DNA from: Lachnospiraceae bacterium
GTDB lineage: Bacteria; Bacillota; Clostridia; Lachnospirales; Lachnospiraceae
Direction: 5' to 3'
DNA: 64,000 nucleotides
NCBI GenBank assembly: GCA_003862155.1
Contig: QOUV01000003.1
Location: 1-64,000, forward strand
Each line of letters starts with the position of its first letter. Position 1 is the first letter of the stretch. The position numbers were made by a program, and so were the translations under genes. Below the pieces are notes generated by a model that was given only the letters and a program-made list of their open reading frames with translations, searched no databases and was not told the DNA's origin. Below, piece after piece: positions 51,580 through 61,133 of the stretch.

Positions 51580-52235
51580 AAGTTATAGAATTAAACGCAT
51601 CGGTCACAGAATCAAATGACAGAGATGCTGACCAGATAAGAAAAGAAATGAAGGAGAAGGGAACTCTTCTCGTAAACCTTATGTCCTCCCCTGGCTCAGG
51701 CAAGACCACTCTTCTCTCACGAGTGATCACAGACCTTAAGAACAGGTTAAATATTGCAGTTATGGAAGCTGACATCGCTTCCGATGTAGATGCCGTAAAG
51801 ATTGAGAACTTAGGTGCCACTTCTATCCAGGCTCACACAGACGGCATGTGTCACATGGACGCCGGTATGACGAAGCGCGCTCTCGATTCGATGGGATACG
51901 AGGGGAAGGATCTGATCTTCCTTGAAAACGTAGGAAACCTGATCTGCCCGGCCGAATTCGATACCGGAGCCGGCTTAAAGATCATGATCCTCTCTGTTCC
52001 AGAAGGAGACGACAAGCCGCTTAAATACCCTCTGATGTTCGACCAGTCAGATGCCCTTGTCATCACAAAAATGGACACACTCGACTACTTTGATTTCAAT
52101 CTCGACAAGTGCGCCGAGAGAGCCACGAGAATCAACCCGAATATACAAATATTCCCGCTGTCGGCTAAAACAGGAGCGGGAATGAGTGTCTTTGAAAATT
52201 ACCTGATCGATCAGGTCGGTCTTTGGAAAGACTAA
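51576..52235 (+). CDS. hypB: HypB-family nickel-insertion GTPase, copy 2
   Basis: A 219-residue paralogue. P-loop SSPGSGKTT, Cys-His in DGMCHMDAGM, Cys in LICPAEFD and TKMD. A stretch ILSVPEGDDKPLKYPLMF is identical to copy 1 and nearly identical in DNA, suggesting gene conversion; the rest has diverged. Both keep all metal ligands. Confidence 0.9.
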   Translation: MKVIELNASVTESNDRDADQIRKEMKEKGTLLVNLMSSPGSGKTTLLSRVITDLKNRLNIAVMEADIASDVDAVKIENLGATSIQAHTDGMCHMDAGMTKRALDSMGYEGKDLIFLENVGNLICPAEFDTGAGLKIMILSVPEGDDKPLKYPLMFDQSDALVITKMDTLDYFDFNLDKCAERATRINPNIQIFPLSAKTGAGMSVFENYLIDQVGLWKD

Positions 52236-52247
52236 GATATGTATCTT

Positions 52248-52287
52248 GACTTAACCAGATCCATGTGATCTGGTTAAGTCTTTTTTT
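52248..52287 (+). terminator. Terminator after the hypB pair
   Basis: GACTTAACCAGATC/GATCTGGTTAAGTC 14-bp stem with a short loop, followed by seven T. It abuts the convergent transporter gene. Confidence 0.9.
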
Positions 52288-53767
52288 ATTTGGATTTACG
52301 CGGTTTACTTGATGCGCAGTACAAAAGGAAGCCGACAAGTGCGACAGCGAAGATCATCCAGCCGACTAACGGGCCCCTCCCCATCGGTGCAAACTTGTCG
52401 TAATAACCTTTAAAGAAAATGACAAGTATTATGACAGGAAGTACCCACGTCACATACCATCTGATGCTTCTAGGAAACTTCACTCCTTTTCCTGTATCTG
52501 CTTCTTTAAGGAAGTTGTCCCAGCCCCAGCCATTTTTTCTGGTGCAGAAGAGAACAAAGACGAAGCTTCCGAGTGGAAGGACGTTGTTTGATACTATGAA
52601 GTCCTCAAGGTCTAAGATTGTAGAACCCTTTCCCAGCGGCTGAAATCCTGACCATACATTAAATCCCAGTACGCAGGGCAGCGACAGAGCTATAAGGATT
52701 GGCGCACAGATAAGCACGCTCTTTTTTCTGCTCCACTTGAACAGGTCCATATCGAATGCAATGATGTTCTCAAATACGGCAATTACAGTCGATAAGGCTG
52801 CAAATGAGAGGAATACGAAGAAAAGTGCTCCCCAGAACTGCCCTCCCGGCATCTTAGCAAAAAGGTTCGGGATCGTTATAAATATAAGGCTTGGTCCTGC
52901 ATCCGGCTGAATACCAAACGCGAAACAGGCCGGGATTATGATAAATCCAGCCATAAGAGCAACTGCTGTATCGAGTGACGTAACTGTCGTGGCCTCTCCA
53001 GTAAGACTTCTCTCTTTGTCCAGATAGCTTCCGAAGATGAGCATCGAGCCCATGCCGATCGACAGCGTAAAGAACGACTGTCCCATCGCCTGGTAGACTA
53101 CATTTCCTATCCCGATCTCTGCCATCTTCTTAAAGTCAGGCACAAGGTAGAACCTGATTCCGGCTCCTGCTCCCTCGAGGAAAACTGAGTGGATAGTAAG
53201 TATTATCATCAGGATGAAAAGCGCGGCCATCATCCACTTCGTAATCCTTTCGACTCCATTCTGGACTCCGAAGAAACAGATAAGAAATCCTATAAGACAT
53301 ACTACAATGGTGCATAGAGCCAGCTCACCTGTATTGCCAAGCATCTCATTAAAGCCGGTCTGCACCTGTTTCGGCGTCGCTCCGACGAATTCGCCTGAAC
53401 ACTGCCTTACAAAATAGTCAAACATCCAGCCACAGACTGTCGTATAGTACATCATCAGAAGATAGTTGCCGACCATGCAGAATATCTTCATGATGTGCCA
53501 ATGGGTGCCTTCAGGTTCAAGCGTATCGAAAGCCAGGGCCGCACTGTGCTGTGAGGCCCGGCCCACTGCAAACTCAAAGATCATAACCGGGATTCCCATG
53601 ATAACAAGGAATACCAGGTATATCAGTATAAAAGCTGCACCACCGTACTGCCCACACAGATATGGAAATTTCCAGACGTTTCCAATACCTATAGCACAAC
53701 CTGCCGATACAAGGATAAATCCGAGTCTTGACGCGAACTTCTCTCTATTTGGTTGCTGTTCACTCAT
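52286..53767 (-). CDS. Sodium-dependent (NSS/SNF) transporter
   Basis: A 493-residue protein with about 12 helices. FASRLGFILVSAGCAIGIGN and WKFPYLCGQYGGAAF form the sodium and substrate site of the LeuT fold; GIPVMIFEFAVGR follows. Likely imports an amino acid; substrate unknown. Confidence 0.93.
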   Translation of the reverse strand: MSEQQPNREKFASRLGFILVSAGCAIGIGNVWKFPYLCGQYGGAAFILIYLVFLVIMGIPVMIFEFAVGRASQHSAALAFDTLEPEGTHWHIMKIFCMVGNYLLMMYYTTVCGWMFDYFVRQCSGEFVGATPKQVQTGFNEMLGNTGELALCTIVVCLIGFLICFFGVQNGVERITKWMMAALFILMIILTIHSVFLEGAGAGIRFYLVPDFKKMAEIGIGNVVYQAMGQSFFTLSIGMGSMLIFGSYLDKERSLTGEATTVTSLDTAVALMAGFIIIPACFAFGIQPDAGPSLIFITIPNLFAKMPGGQFWGALFFVFLSFAALSTVIAVFENIIAFDMDLFKWSRKKSVLICAPILIALSLPCVLGFNVWSGFQPLGKGSTILDLEDFIVSNNVLPLGSFVFVLFCTRKNGWGWDNFLKEADTGKGVKFPRSIRWYVTWVLPVIILVIFFKGYYDKFAPMGRGPLVGWMIFAVALVGFLLYCASSKPRKSK

Positions 53768-53854
53768 GTGTTAAAATCTGTATCCTTTCTTTTTCCAACT
53801 TTATTTCGCTATAAAACAGTCAATAAAAACCACAAATAATTCTAACACATAAGC

Positions 53855-54676
53855 TCAGGCAGTCTTCTGTGCTGCGTCTTTTTTAAGAACTGTAATAACC
53901 TTCTTCGGGCACTTTGCAGCACACTCGCCGCAGCCAACACACTTGTCCTGATCGATGTAGGCGATATTGTCGACTACATGTACAGCATCGTGCTTACAGG
54001 TCTTCTCGCAAAGGTGGCAGGCGATACATCCGGTCTTGCAGACAGACATAACATCTCTGCCCTTGTCCTTATTCCTGCAGTCTACAACTTCTGAAGCATC
54101 ATAAGGAATAAGCTCGATAATGCCGCGAGGGCAGGCCTTTACGCACTTGCCGCAGGCCTTGCAGGCTTCCTTGTCTACAAATGCAATGCCGTTTACGATA
54201 TGGATAGCATCGAACTGGCAGGAAGCAACGCAGTCTCCAAATCCCATGCAGCCGTATTTGCAGTCCTTCGGACCGCCGCCAGGTACAAACGACATAGCGG
54301 CACATGTCTCTACACCGCTGTAATTGTACTTGGTAGAGGCCTGATCGCAGTCTCCGATACATCTGACGTGTGCGACCATCCTCTTGCTGTCTCCTGCATC
54401 AACACCCATTATAGCGCCGACCTTGGCTGCTACCGGGGCACCACCTACAGGACACTGGTTTACCGGAGCCTCGCCACTGGCGATAGCGTGTGCACAGCCA
54501 GGACAGCCAGGGTAGCCGCAGCCGCCGCAGTTATTTCCAGGGAGGACATTTAAGATCTGCTCCTCCCTCGGATCTACTTCGATCTTAAATTTCTCAGATG
54601 CGAGGCAGAGAAGAATTCCAATGATTAAACCAACAAGGCCGACTATAACAGTCGCCATCACTACTCCATAAGCCAT
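53855..54676 (-). CDS. rnfB: Rnf complex subunit RnfB (multi-cluster ferredoxin)
   Basis: A 273-residue protein that receives electrons from ferredoxin. One N-terminal membrane helix, then the Fe-S domain NCGGCGYPGCPGCAHAI, and four further cysteine clusters (CKYGCMGFGDCVASC; CKACGKCVKACP; CKTGCIACHLCEKTC; CVGCGECAAKCP). The long form is typical of Clostridia. Last gene of rnfCDGEAB. Confidence 0.95.
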   Translation of the reverse strand: MAYGVVMATVIVGLVGLIIGILLCLASEKFKIEVDPREEQILNVLPGNNCGGCGYPGCPGCAHAIASGEAPVNQCPVGGAPVAAKVGAIMGVDAGDSKRMVAHVRCIGDCDQASTKYNYSGVETCAAMSFVPGGGPKDCKYGCMGFGDCVASCQFDAIHIVNGIAFVDKEACKACGKCVKACPRGIIELIPYDASEVVDCRNKDKGRDVMSVCKTGCIACHLCEKTCKHDAVHVVDNIAYIDQDKCVGCGECAAKCPKKVITVLKKDAAQKTA

Positions 54677-54689
54677 ACTTATCCCCTCC

Positions 54690-55265
54690 TCAAATCATTC
54701 CCGAGAATCCGAAGAACGCTATCGACATAAGACCTGCAGTGATCAGTGTCATAGCTGTTCCTTTGAAATACTTCGGGTAGTCATTGTACTTGTACTTCTC
54801 GCGGATACCTGCGAGGATTACAATAGCCAGGAAATATCCAAGACCAGTTCCAAGGCCATAGATAACGCCCTGGAGAATGTTGTAGTTGTTTGTAACGTTC
54901 TTTAATGCAACTCCGAGTACGGCGCAGTTTGTTGTTATCAGCGGAAGATAAACGCCGAGAGCCGAATAGAGGGCGTGGGCATTTTTCTTAAGGAACATCT
55001 CAACTATCTGAACAAGAGCTGCGATAACCAGGATAAAAACGATGGTATCGAGATACTCAAATCCAGTAGGGACAAGAATGTATCTGTAGAGAAGTCCTGC
55101 TACAATAGAGGCGATCGTGATAACAAAGGTAACAGCGCCACCCATTCCTACAGCTGTAGAGGTTTTTTTAGAAACTCCAAGGAATGAACACAATCCAAGG
55201 AACTGACTTAAAAGTACGTTGTTTACGATAAACGAACCAATGAAAATTATCGCTAATTCTTTCAT
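54690..55265 (-). CDS. rnfA: Rnf complex subunit RnfA
   Basis: A 191-residue six-helix subunit (NNVLLSQFLGLCSFLGVSKK; TNCAVLGVALKNV; GTGLGYFLAIVILAGIREK). RnfA and RnfE form an inverted pair holding a membrane Fe-S cluster through their Cys. Overlaps rnfE by 4 bp. Confidence 0.96.
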   Translation of the reverse strand: MKELAIIFIGSFIVNNVLLSQFLGLCSFLGVSKKTSTAVGMGGAVTFVITIASIVAGLLYRYILVPTGFEYLDTIVFILVIAALVQIVEMFLKKNAHALYSALGVYLPLITTNCAVLGVALKNVTNNYNILQGVIYGLGTGLGYFLAIVILAGIREKYKYNDYPKYFKGTAMTLITAGLMSIAFFGFSGMI

Positions 55266-56029
55266 TTACCTTCCGCCTCCTTTTGTTTTTCCTTGAGGTT
55301 GTCTATGGCTTCCTTGACGTTCGGGTTATCGGACTTCACAGCATCCTCCAAAGCGTCCTCGTCGTTGCACAAGCAGGAGTTTGCTACAGGAGCCAGCGGT
55401 TTGCCCTTTGCTGCCTGCTTCTCTCTTACGATGTTCATGATGACAACGAGAAGAGCGAGGATAAAGAATGCACCCGGAGCAAGAACGAAGATTGAGATTG
55501 GCGTGTATCCGGCCTTTCCGGCAGCCTTGTCAGCCAATGGCAGAATCTGTGCTCCAAAAATGCTTCCCGATCCTAAAAGCTCACGGACAGATCCAATGAA
55601 AATAAGTGAAAGTGTAAATCCAAGTCCCATGCCAAGACCATCAAACAGAGACGGGATAACAGGGTTCTTTGATGCGTAGCTCTCTGCACGTCCAAGGATG
55701 ATACAGTTAACAACTATAAGAGGGATATAGATACCAAGTGAATCATACAGACTTGGCAGATAACCCTGAATCAGGAACTGTACTATAGTAACGAATGAAG
55801 CCACAACTACGATGAAAGCCGGCATACGAACACGGTCCGGAATCATTTTACGAAGGGCTGAAATAAGTGCGTTTGAAAGCGCAAGAACGAGTGTTGTGGA
55901 AAGTCCCATTCCAAGTCCGTTCATCGCGGATGTCGTGACTGCGAGAGTCGGGCAGATACCAAGCACGAGGACGAATATAGGATTTTCCTTTACGATACCA
56001 TTATAAAGTCTTTCCTTTGGACTATCCAT
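55262..56029 (-). CDS. rnfE: Rnf complex subunit RnfE
   Basis: A 255-residue six-helix subunit (GICPTLAVTTSAMNGLGMG; LIVVNCIILGRAESYASKN; GLGMGLGFTLSLIFIGSVRE) homologous to RnfA. Its C-terminal about 60 residues are a charged cytoplasmic extension. Overlaps rnfG by one base. Confidence 0.96.
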   Translation of the reverse strand: MDSPKERLYNGIVKENPIFVLVLGICPTLAVTTSAMNGLGMGLSTTLVLALSNALISALRKMIPDRVRMPAFIVVVASFVTIVQFLIQGYLPSLYDSLGIYIPLIVVNCIILGRAESYASKNPVIPSLFDGLGMGLGFTLSLIFIGSVRELLGSGSIFGAQILPLADKAAGKAGYTPISIFVLAPGAFFILALLVVIMNIVREKQAAKGKPLAPVANSCLCNDEDALEDAVKSDNPNVKEAIDNLKEKQKEAEGK

Positions 56030-56643
56030 TATTTCTCACCTCCTGCTATACTCTTGTAGTACTCAAATCCGGCGTTGACACCATTTGTAATGGCGCGGGA
56101 TGTGATTGTCGCACCACTGATAGCCTGTATCTGGTTCTTCGAAGCCTTGCCTTTTATAACAGAGTACTTGCCGGCTGAAATGCCCTTAAACTGATTTCCA
56201 AAAGATGGATCGTCGCGGGCCTTAAGGCCAAGACCCGGAGTATCAGATGTATCGGTGATCTTGTATCCGTTCATCTTGCCCTTGTTCGTTACACCCATAG
56301 AGAAGGTGACATTTCCGCCGTAGCTCTTCGTAACTACTGTAAGGACATATCCAAGTGCCTTGTTGCTCTTGTCCTCTGCCGTAACGCAGGCTGATATTGA
56401 AATATCCTTATATCCTGCTTTCTCGATCAGAGCTTTGGCCTTGTCAGCATCAAAGTCCTTGTAAGGTGTAAATGAAGCAGCCTCTTCAAATACAGCCTTG
56501 TAGGCATCGTTTGTAGCCTTTGCCGCAGCTGCTTCCCTTGGCTTCAATGTGATCTCATAGACCAGTCCCAGCAAAAGGCCTGAGACTACAGTGATAATAG
56601 TTAGCCTCAGAGTGTCTCTGATAATAGATTTCTTATCACTCAT
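56029..56643 (-). CDS. rnfG: Rnf complex subunit RnfG (covalent FMN)
   Basis: A 204-residue subunit with one N-terminal helix and an extracytoplasmic FMN-binding domain. The flavinylation site is ISGATITSRAIT, where ApbE links FMN to Thr. DTPGLGLKARD is conserved. Overlaps rnfD by 4 bp. Confidence 0.96.
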   Translation of the reverse strand: MSDKKSIIRDTLRLTIITVVSGLLLGLVYEITLKPREAAAAKATNDAYKAVFEEAASFTPYKDFDADKAKALIEKAGYKDISISACVTAEDKSNKALGYVLTVVTKSYGGNVTFSMGVTNKGKMNGYKITDTSDTPGLGLKARDDPSFGNQFKGISAGKYSVIKGKASKNQIQAISGATITSRAITNGVNAGFEYYKSIAGGEK

Positions 56644-57626
56644 GCTGCCTCCTTTTTAGCTTTCTTTGGCTTTCTGATACCAAAAGCTCTAGGAATCGTA
56701 GCCTTCTCGATAAGAGGTACAAAGAGGTTCGAGAAGATGATCGCATATGAAACACCTTCTGCCGATGATCCAAAGAATCTGAATATACCAGTCATAACAC
56801 CGAGAAGTATGCCGTAGATGATCTGTCCGGTCGGAGTGATCGGGCTTGTGACATAATCTGTAGCCATGAAAAATGCACCGAGCATAAGTCCGCCGCCTGC
56901 AAGCTCACCTACGAGGAAGTTCATATCGAAACCGTGTCCACCGAAGATGATCGTAAAAATGGCGAATGTCAGGATGTAGGTACCCGGTATCCTCAAACTG
57001 ATGACTCCCATCAGGATAAGGAAAATAGCTCCGATAACGATTGCGATCATTGAAGTCTCGCCGATGGTTCCAGGAATATTTCCAAGGATCATACGCATCG
57101 TATCGACAGTCCTGCCAGCCTTAAGTGAAGCAAGCGGTGTAGCGCCGCTGAATGCATTCTTATCATTAAATCCGGGATAGTTCGAGTAATCTGTCATCAG
57201 ACCTGCAAACGAAATAAGCAGGAAACATCTGGCACCGAGTGCCGGATTCATAAAGTTCTGTCCAAGTCCTCCGAACAGCTCTTTTACGATGATGATTGCA
57301 AAAGCGCTTCCAAGTATAGGAAGCCAGATTGGAACTGAACTCGGGAGGTTAAGCGCTAAGAGCAGTCCGGTGACTACAGCAGAGAGATCTCTCGTCGTAT
57401 TCTTTCTGTGTACGATCTTGCAGTAGATATACTCTGAGAGAACAGCCGCTGCGACCGACGCTACGATAATTATAAGCGCTCTGATCCCGAAATTGAAGAT
57501 ACCAAAGACCGTGGCCGGCAGAAGGGCTATGATCACGCAAGCCATGATCTTCTGGGTGTCTACGTTTGCCCTCACATGAGGTGAGGCAGTTACATTAAGC
57601 ACTTTCTTTTCTTCCAATTTACTCAC
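56640..57626 (-). CDS. rnfD: Rnf complex subunit RnfD (covalent FMN)
   Basis: A 328-residue polytopic subunit (about 8-10 helices). The FMN-Thr motif is AFSGATPLASLKAG; FMNPALGARCFLL and FMATDYVTSPITPTGQ are family signatures. It is part of the ion-translocating core. Confidence 0.96.
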   Translation of the reverse strand: MSKLEEKKVLNVTASPHVRANVDTQKIMACVIIALLPATVFGIFNFGIRALIIIVASVAAAVLSEYIYCKIVHRKNTTRDLSAVVTGLLLALNLPSSVPIWLPILGSAFAIIIVKELFGGLGQNFMNPALGARCFLLISFAGLMTDYSNYPGFNDKNAFSGATPLASLKAGRTVDTMRMILGNIPGTIGETSMIAIVIGAIFLILMGVISLRIPGTYILTFAIFTIIFGGHGFDMNFLVGELAGGGLMLGAFFMATDYVTSPITPTGQIIYGILLGVMTGIFRFFGSSAEGVSYAIIFSNLFVPLIEKATIPRAFGIRKPKKAKKEAA

Positions 57627-57627
57627 C

Positions 57628-58971
57628 TCACTTCTTAGCCTTTGCTGCCGCTGCAGCTTTCTTCTTTGCAGCTAAAACCTGTTTCTTCATAGTCTTCACA
57701 TACTGAGCCAGAGGGCGCCTTGCAGGGCAGACATAGCTGCAGCTGCCGCACTCAATGCACTCGAGGCCGTACCACTTCTCAAATTCCTCTGTCTCATCGT
57801 GCATAGCAAAATCTGCAAGTCTCGAAGGTACCAGCCTCTCAGGGCAGGCCTCAACACAGCGTCCGCAGTTGATGCAGGCTGTAGTCTCATACTCGCTCGC
57901 TGCATCTTCAGTCATACAGAGAAGAGCCGATGTGGTCTTAGTCGTAGGAACATCGAGCCCGTATAGGGCGAATCCCATCATTGGACCACCACTTATCATC
58001 TTCTTAGGGTCGTGAATAAGTCCGCCTGCTGCATCGAGAAGCTCCTGATAGCTCGTACCGATACAGATACGGAAGTTTCTCGGCTCACAGACAGCGTCTC
58101 CTGTGACTGTAAATACCCTGTTCATAACCGGGATCCCAAGCTTTACAGCGTCATAGATGGCCATAAGCGTTGCGACGTTATCTACAATGCAGCCCGCATC
58201 TGCCGGGAGCATCTTCGAATAGATATCCCTGCCTGTAACGGCGTGGATAAGCTGTCTCTCGCCGCCCTCCGGATACTTTGTAAGAAGAGGCTGTACATAG
58301 AGTCTGTCCTCATCCTTTATCATCTCGGAAATCTTGTCAATGCAGTCCTGCTTGTTGTTCTCAATAGCGAAAACGCCCTTCGCGTTCGGGAAAAGCTGGA
58401 GGACGATCTTCATGCCGCCGATAAGCTTCTCCGGTTCCTCTACCATCTCACGGTAGTCGCTCGTGAGATACGGCTCGCACTCGGAGCAGTTCGCAATGAT
58501 GTAGTCGATCTTGTCAGGCTCCTTCGGCGACAGCTTCACATGAGTCGGGAATCCTGCGCCGCCCATGCCGACAACTCCGGCGTCCTGGATCTTCTTTATG
58601 ATCTCGTCCTTCGAGAGCTTAGTGACATCGTCACATTCCGTAAAACCTGCTTCCATGAAATTTCCATCACTTTCGATGATGATGGAATCCACCATGTCCC
58701 CGGTAGCGGTACGTCTCTTCTCAATACCTGTGACCGTTCCGGAAACTGAAGAGTAGATAGGTGATGATACGAAGCCACCAGCCTCGGCGATCTTCTGGCC
58801 GCGCAAAACCGTATCGCCCTTCGCTACCAAAGGCCTGGCCGGTGCTCCGATATGCTGTGATACCGGAAATACGAGCTCGCCCTTTGGAAGGAGTTCCTTG
58901 ATAGGTTTTGACTTTGAAAGCTCTTTGCCTTCAAAGGGATGGACTCCGCCTTTAAATGTTCTAAGGCTCAT
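57628..58971 (-). CDS. rnfC: Rnf complex subunit RnfC (NADH-binding)
   Basis: A 447-residue subunit that reduces NAD+. GMGGAGFPTHVKLSP is the nucleotide-binding region; two 4Fe-4S sites are CINCGRCVEACP and CIECGSCSYVCPAR. The N-terminal barrel-sandwich region ends at about residue 110. First gene of the operon. Confidence 0.97.
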   Translation of the reverse strand: MSLRTFKGGVHPFEGKELSKSKPIKELLPKGELVFPVSQHIGAPARPLVAKGDTVLRGQKIAEAGGFVSSPIYSSVSGTVTGIEKRRTATGDMVDSIIIESDGNFMEAGFTECDDVTKLSKDEIIKKIQDAGVVGMGGAGFPTHVKLSPKEPDKIDYIIANCSECEPYLTSDYREMVEEPEKLIGGMKIVLQLFPNAKGVFAIENNKQDCIDKISEMIKDEDRLYVQPLLTKYPEGGERQLIHAVTGRDIYSKMLPADAGCIVDNVATLMAIYDAVKLGIPVMNRVFTVTGDAVCEPRNFRICIGTSYQELLDAAGGLIHDPKKMISGGPMMGFALYGLDVPTTKTTSALLCMTEDAASEYETTACINCGRCVEACPERLVPSRLADFAMHDETEEFEKWYGLECIECGSCSYVCPARRPLAQYVKTMKKQVLAAKKKAAAAAKAKK

Positions 58972-59038
58972 TCAATTACCCCACTTTCTTCTTTCCAAAA
59001 GTTAAATATTCTATAAAGAATACCTTTCACACTAGATT

Positions 59039-59047
59039 ATTATATCA
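59039..59047 (-). promoter_or_regulatory. Extended -10 promoter for rnfC
   Basis: Minus-strand TGATATAAT is an extended -10 (TGnTATAAT). The -35 position (TAATAC) is poor. It lies about 68 bases upstream of the rnfC start. Confidence 0.55.
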
Positions 59048-59109
59048 CTTTTGCACTAAAAGTATTAGAATATAGCAAAATTTTTGTACAATTTCACATA
59101 CTATATAAA

Positions 59110-59138
59110 TAAAAAATGCACATACGAAGATGTGCATT
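59110..59138 (-). terminator. Terminator of the AAA-xpaC-telA-proB operon
   Basis: AATGCACAT/ATGTGCATT nine-base stem around ACGAAG, followed on the minus strand by TTTTTATTT. Confidence 0.85.
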
Positions 59139-59161
59139 GTAAAAAAATGTTTAAACAAAAT

Positions 59162-59962
59162 TTAAAATACTTTTTTTCCCTTGAAAAGTGTCCCGGCTTT
59201 TCTGCCCTCGACAATCTTGTAGAGGGTATCCGGGTGGGCTCCATTCGTAACTATCACACTGATTCCCTGAGCCGTCGCAAGCTGTGCTGCCTCGAGCTTC
59301 GTCTGCATTCCGCCTGTTCCTCTCCTGCTTCCGGCGCCCCCCGCGAGGTTGAATGTATCCTCTGTAATGTCGTCTATCCTGTCTATAAGCTTCGCATCCG
59401 CATACAGCCTCGGATCCTTGTCAAAAAATCCGTCGATATCTGAGAAAATCACGAGTTTTCCAGCATTGCAGAGAATGGCGATCACTGCTGAAAGCTTGTC
59501 GTTGTCACTGAAGAGGTGGTCCTCTGAATCTATCTCAGTGTAGCTGACCGAATCGTTCTCATTTACGATCGGGATGATGCCCATCTCAAGGAGAGTGTTT
59601 ATAGTATTGGTCAGGTTCTCCTTCTTGAGCTCGTTCTCCACATCTTCCGAGTTGAAAAGGATCTGGGCCACCTGCTGCCCGTACTCCCCGAAAAATTTGT
59701 CATAGTAGAACATATTAGAGCACTGTCCCACTGCTGCGCAGGCCTGCTTGTAGCGAAGCTCTGTCGGCTTTTCCTTCAGGTGGAGGTCACTTGCGCCTAC
59801 GGCGATGGCTCCCGACGAGACCAGAATAATGTCATATCCCATGTTGTGCACATCACTTAAAACCAGTGAAAGTTTGTCAAATTCTCTGAGATTCGGATTT
59901 CCAAGTTCATTTGTAAGTGTAGAAGTCCCGACTTTTACTACGATTCTCTTTTTATCTACCAT
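59162..59962 (-). CDS. proB: Glutamate 5-kinase (no PUA domain)
   Basis: A 266-residue amino-acid kinase giving glutamyl phosphate for proline. IVVKVGTSTLTNE, the GVNEND-like NENDSVSY and RRGTGGMQTKLEAA are visible. It lacks the C-terminal PUA domain of long ProB. proA is not adjacent; the gene ends an operon of stress genes instead. Confidence 0.93.
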   Translation of the reverse strand: MVDKKRIVVKVGTSTLTNELGNPNLREFDKLSLVLSDVHNMGYDIILVSSGAIAVGASDLHLKEKPTELRYKQACAAVGQCSNMFYYDKFFGEYGQQVAQILFNSEDVENELKKENLTNTINTLLEMGIIPIVNENDSVSYTEIDSEDHLFSDNDKLSAVIAILCNAGKLVIFSDIDGFFDKDPRLYADAKLIDRIDDITEDTFNLAGGAGSRRGTGGMQTKLEAAQLATAQGISVIVTNGAHPDTLYKIVEGRKAGTLFKGKKVF

Positions 59963-59964
59963 GA

Positions 59965-61119
59965 TCAGCCTCTGGATGCCTCCATTAGTTTTTGTTTCAG
60001 CTGGCCCTCGAGATCAGCAAGTTCCTTCTCTGCCTCATGTCTTCTCTCAGTGCCGTTTTTATGAATTGAAATGACCTCATCTATCGTCGAGATAAGGGAC
60101 TCATTCGTCTGTTTTAAGGTCTCGATATCAACGATTCCGCGTTCCGACTCCTTCGCGGACTCTGTGACTGCCTGATGGAGCTTTTCAGAATTTTTCTTGA
60201 GGAGCTGGTTTGTCATATCATTGACTTCTCTCTCTGATTTTGCCGCCTGGTTGGAATGCTCGACTCCAAGGGCAATTACCATCTGGTTTTTCCAGAGAGG
60301 GATTGTATTTACGATAGTCGACTGGATCTTTTCAGCCATCTCGGTATCGGCAGCCTGAACGAGCCTTATCTGAGGGCCTGTCTGAAGGGCGATATTTCTG
60401 CTGAGTTCTAAGTCATATATCTTCTTTTCGAACCGGTTGCACTTGTCCGCAAGGTCTTTTGCCTTCTCGGCATCCTCTGGAAGACCGCTGGCTTCTGCCT
60501 TCTCCTGAAGCTCCTTAAGCTCCGTGTTTTTAACTGAATCGAGCTTCTTTTTTCCGGCCAGGATGTACATAGAAAGTTCCTTGAAATAGTTCAGGTTCAG
60601 CTGGTACATCTTGTCAAAGACATCGATGTCCTTCATCAGCGTGACCTGATGCTTCTCGAGCTCTCTTGTGATCGTATTTACATTTGCTTCGATTGAAGAA
60701 TACTTAGCCTTCAGGGTCTCAACCTTGTTTGCACTCTTTTTAAAAAGTGCCCTCAGCCCGTGCTCATTCTGGTCGACATCGAAATTTTTAAGTTCGGTTA
60801 CGAGATTCGTAAGCATGTCGCCGGTCTCGCCCATCTCCCTGGTCTGAATCTTATCGATCGTCTTCTGCGAAAAATCGGCGAGGTGCTTCTGGGTGCTGAC
60901 TCCGTAGTTCATGATCGCAGCAGAATTGTTGAGGTCGATCTTTTCTACAAAGGAGTCGACCTGTGCCCGCTCTTCGGGAGTAAGCTCTGCCTCCTTCTTG
61001 ACATCCTCTTCGAGTTTTTTCTCTTCTTCTGCTGCGCTAACCTCCGGAGCAGCCGGAATATTTTCGTCCGGTGTGTCAAATTCAAGCTTTATCCCTGTGT
61101 CTGTCTTTGTGTCTGCCAT
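59965..61119 (-). CDS. TelA-family toxic anion resistance protein
   Basis: A 384-residue protein from ATG 61119 (GGGAGG upstream). The frame extends 30 codons further but without homology. Nearly all helical; TelA/KlaA signatures include FVEKIDLNNSAAIMNYG, ADFSQKTIDKIQ, and LWKNQMVIALGVEHSNQAA near the C-terminus. Members are tied to tellurite and colicin tolerance without a known mechanism. Partner xpaC lies just upstream, as in Bacillus xpaC-yaaN. Confidence 0.9.
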   Translation of the reverse strand: MADTKTDTGIKLEFDTPDENIPAAPEVSAAEEEKKLEEDVKKEAELTPEERAQVDSFVEKIDLNNSAAIMNYGVSTQKHLADFSQKTIDKIQTREMGETGDMLTNLVTELKNFDVDQNEHGLRALFKKSANKVETLKAKYSSIEANVNTITRELEKHQVTLMKDIDVFDKMYQLNLNYFKELSMYILAGKKKLDSVKNTELKELQEKAEASGLPEDAEKAKDLADKCNRFEKKIYDLELSRNIALQTGPQIRLVQAADTEMAEKIQSTIVNTIPLWKNQMVIALGVEHSNQAAKSEREVNDMTNQLLKKNSEKLHQAVTESAKESERGIVDIETLKQTNESLISTIDEVISIHKNGTERRHEAEKELADLEGQLKQKLMEASRG

Positions 61120-61133
61120 TTTTGTCCTCCCTT

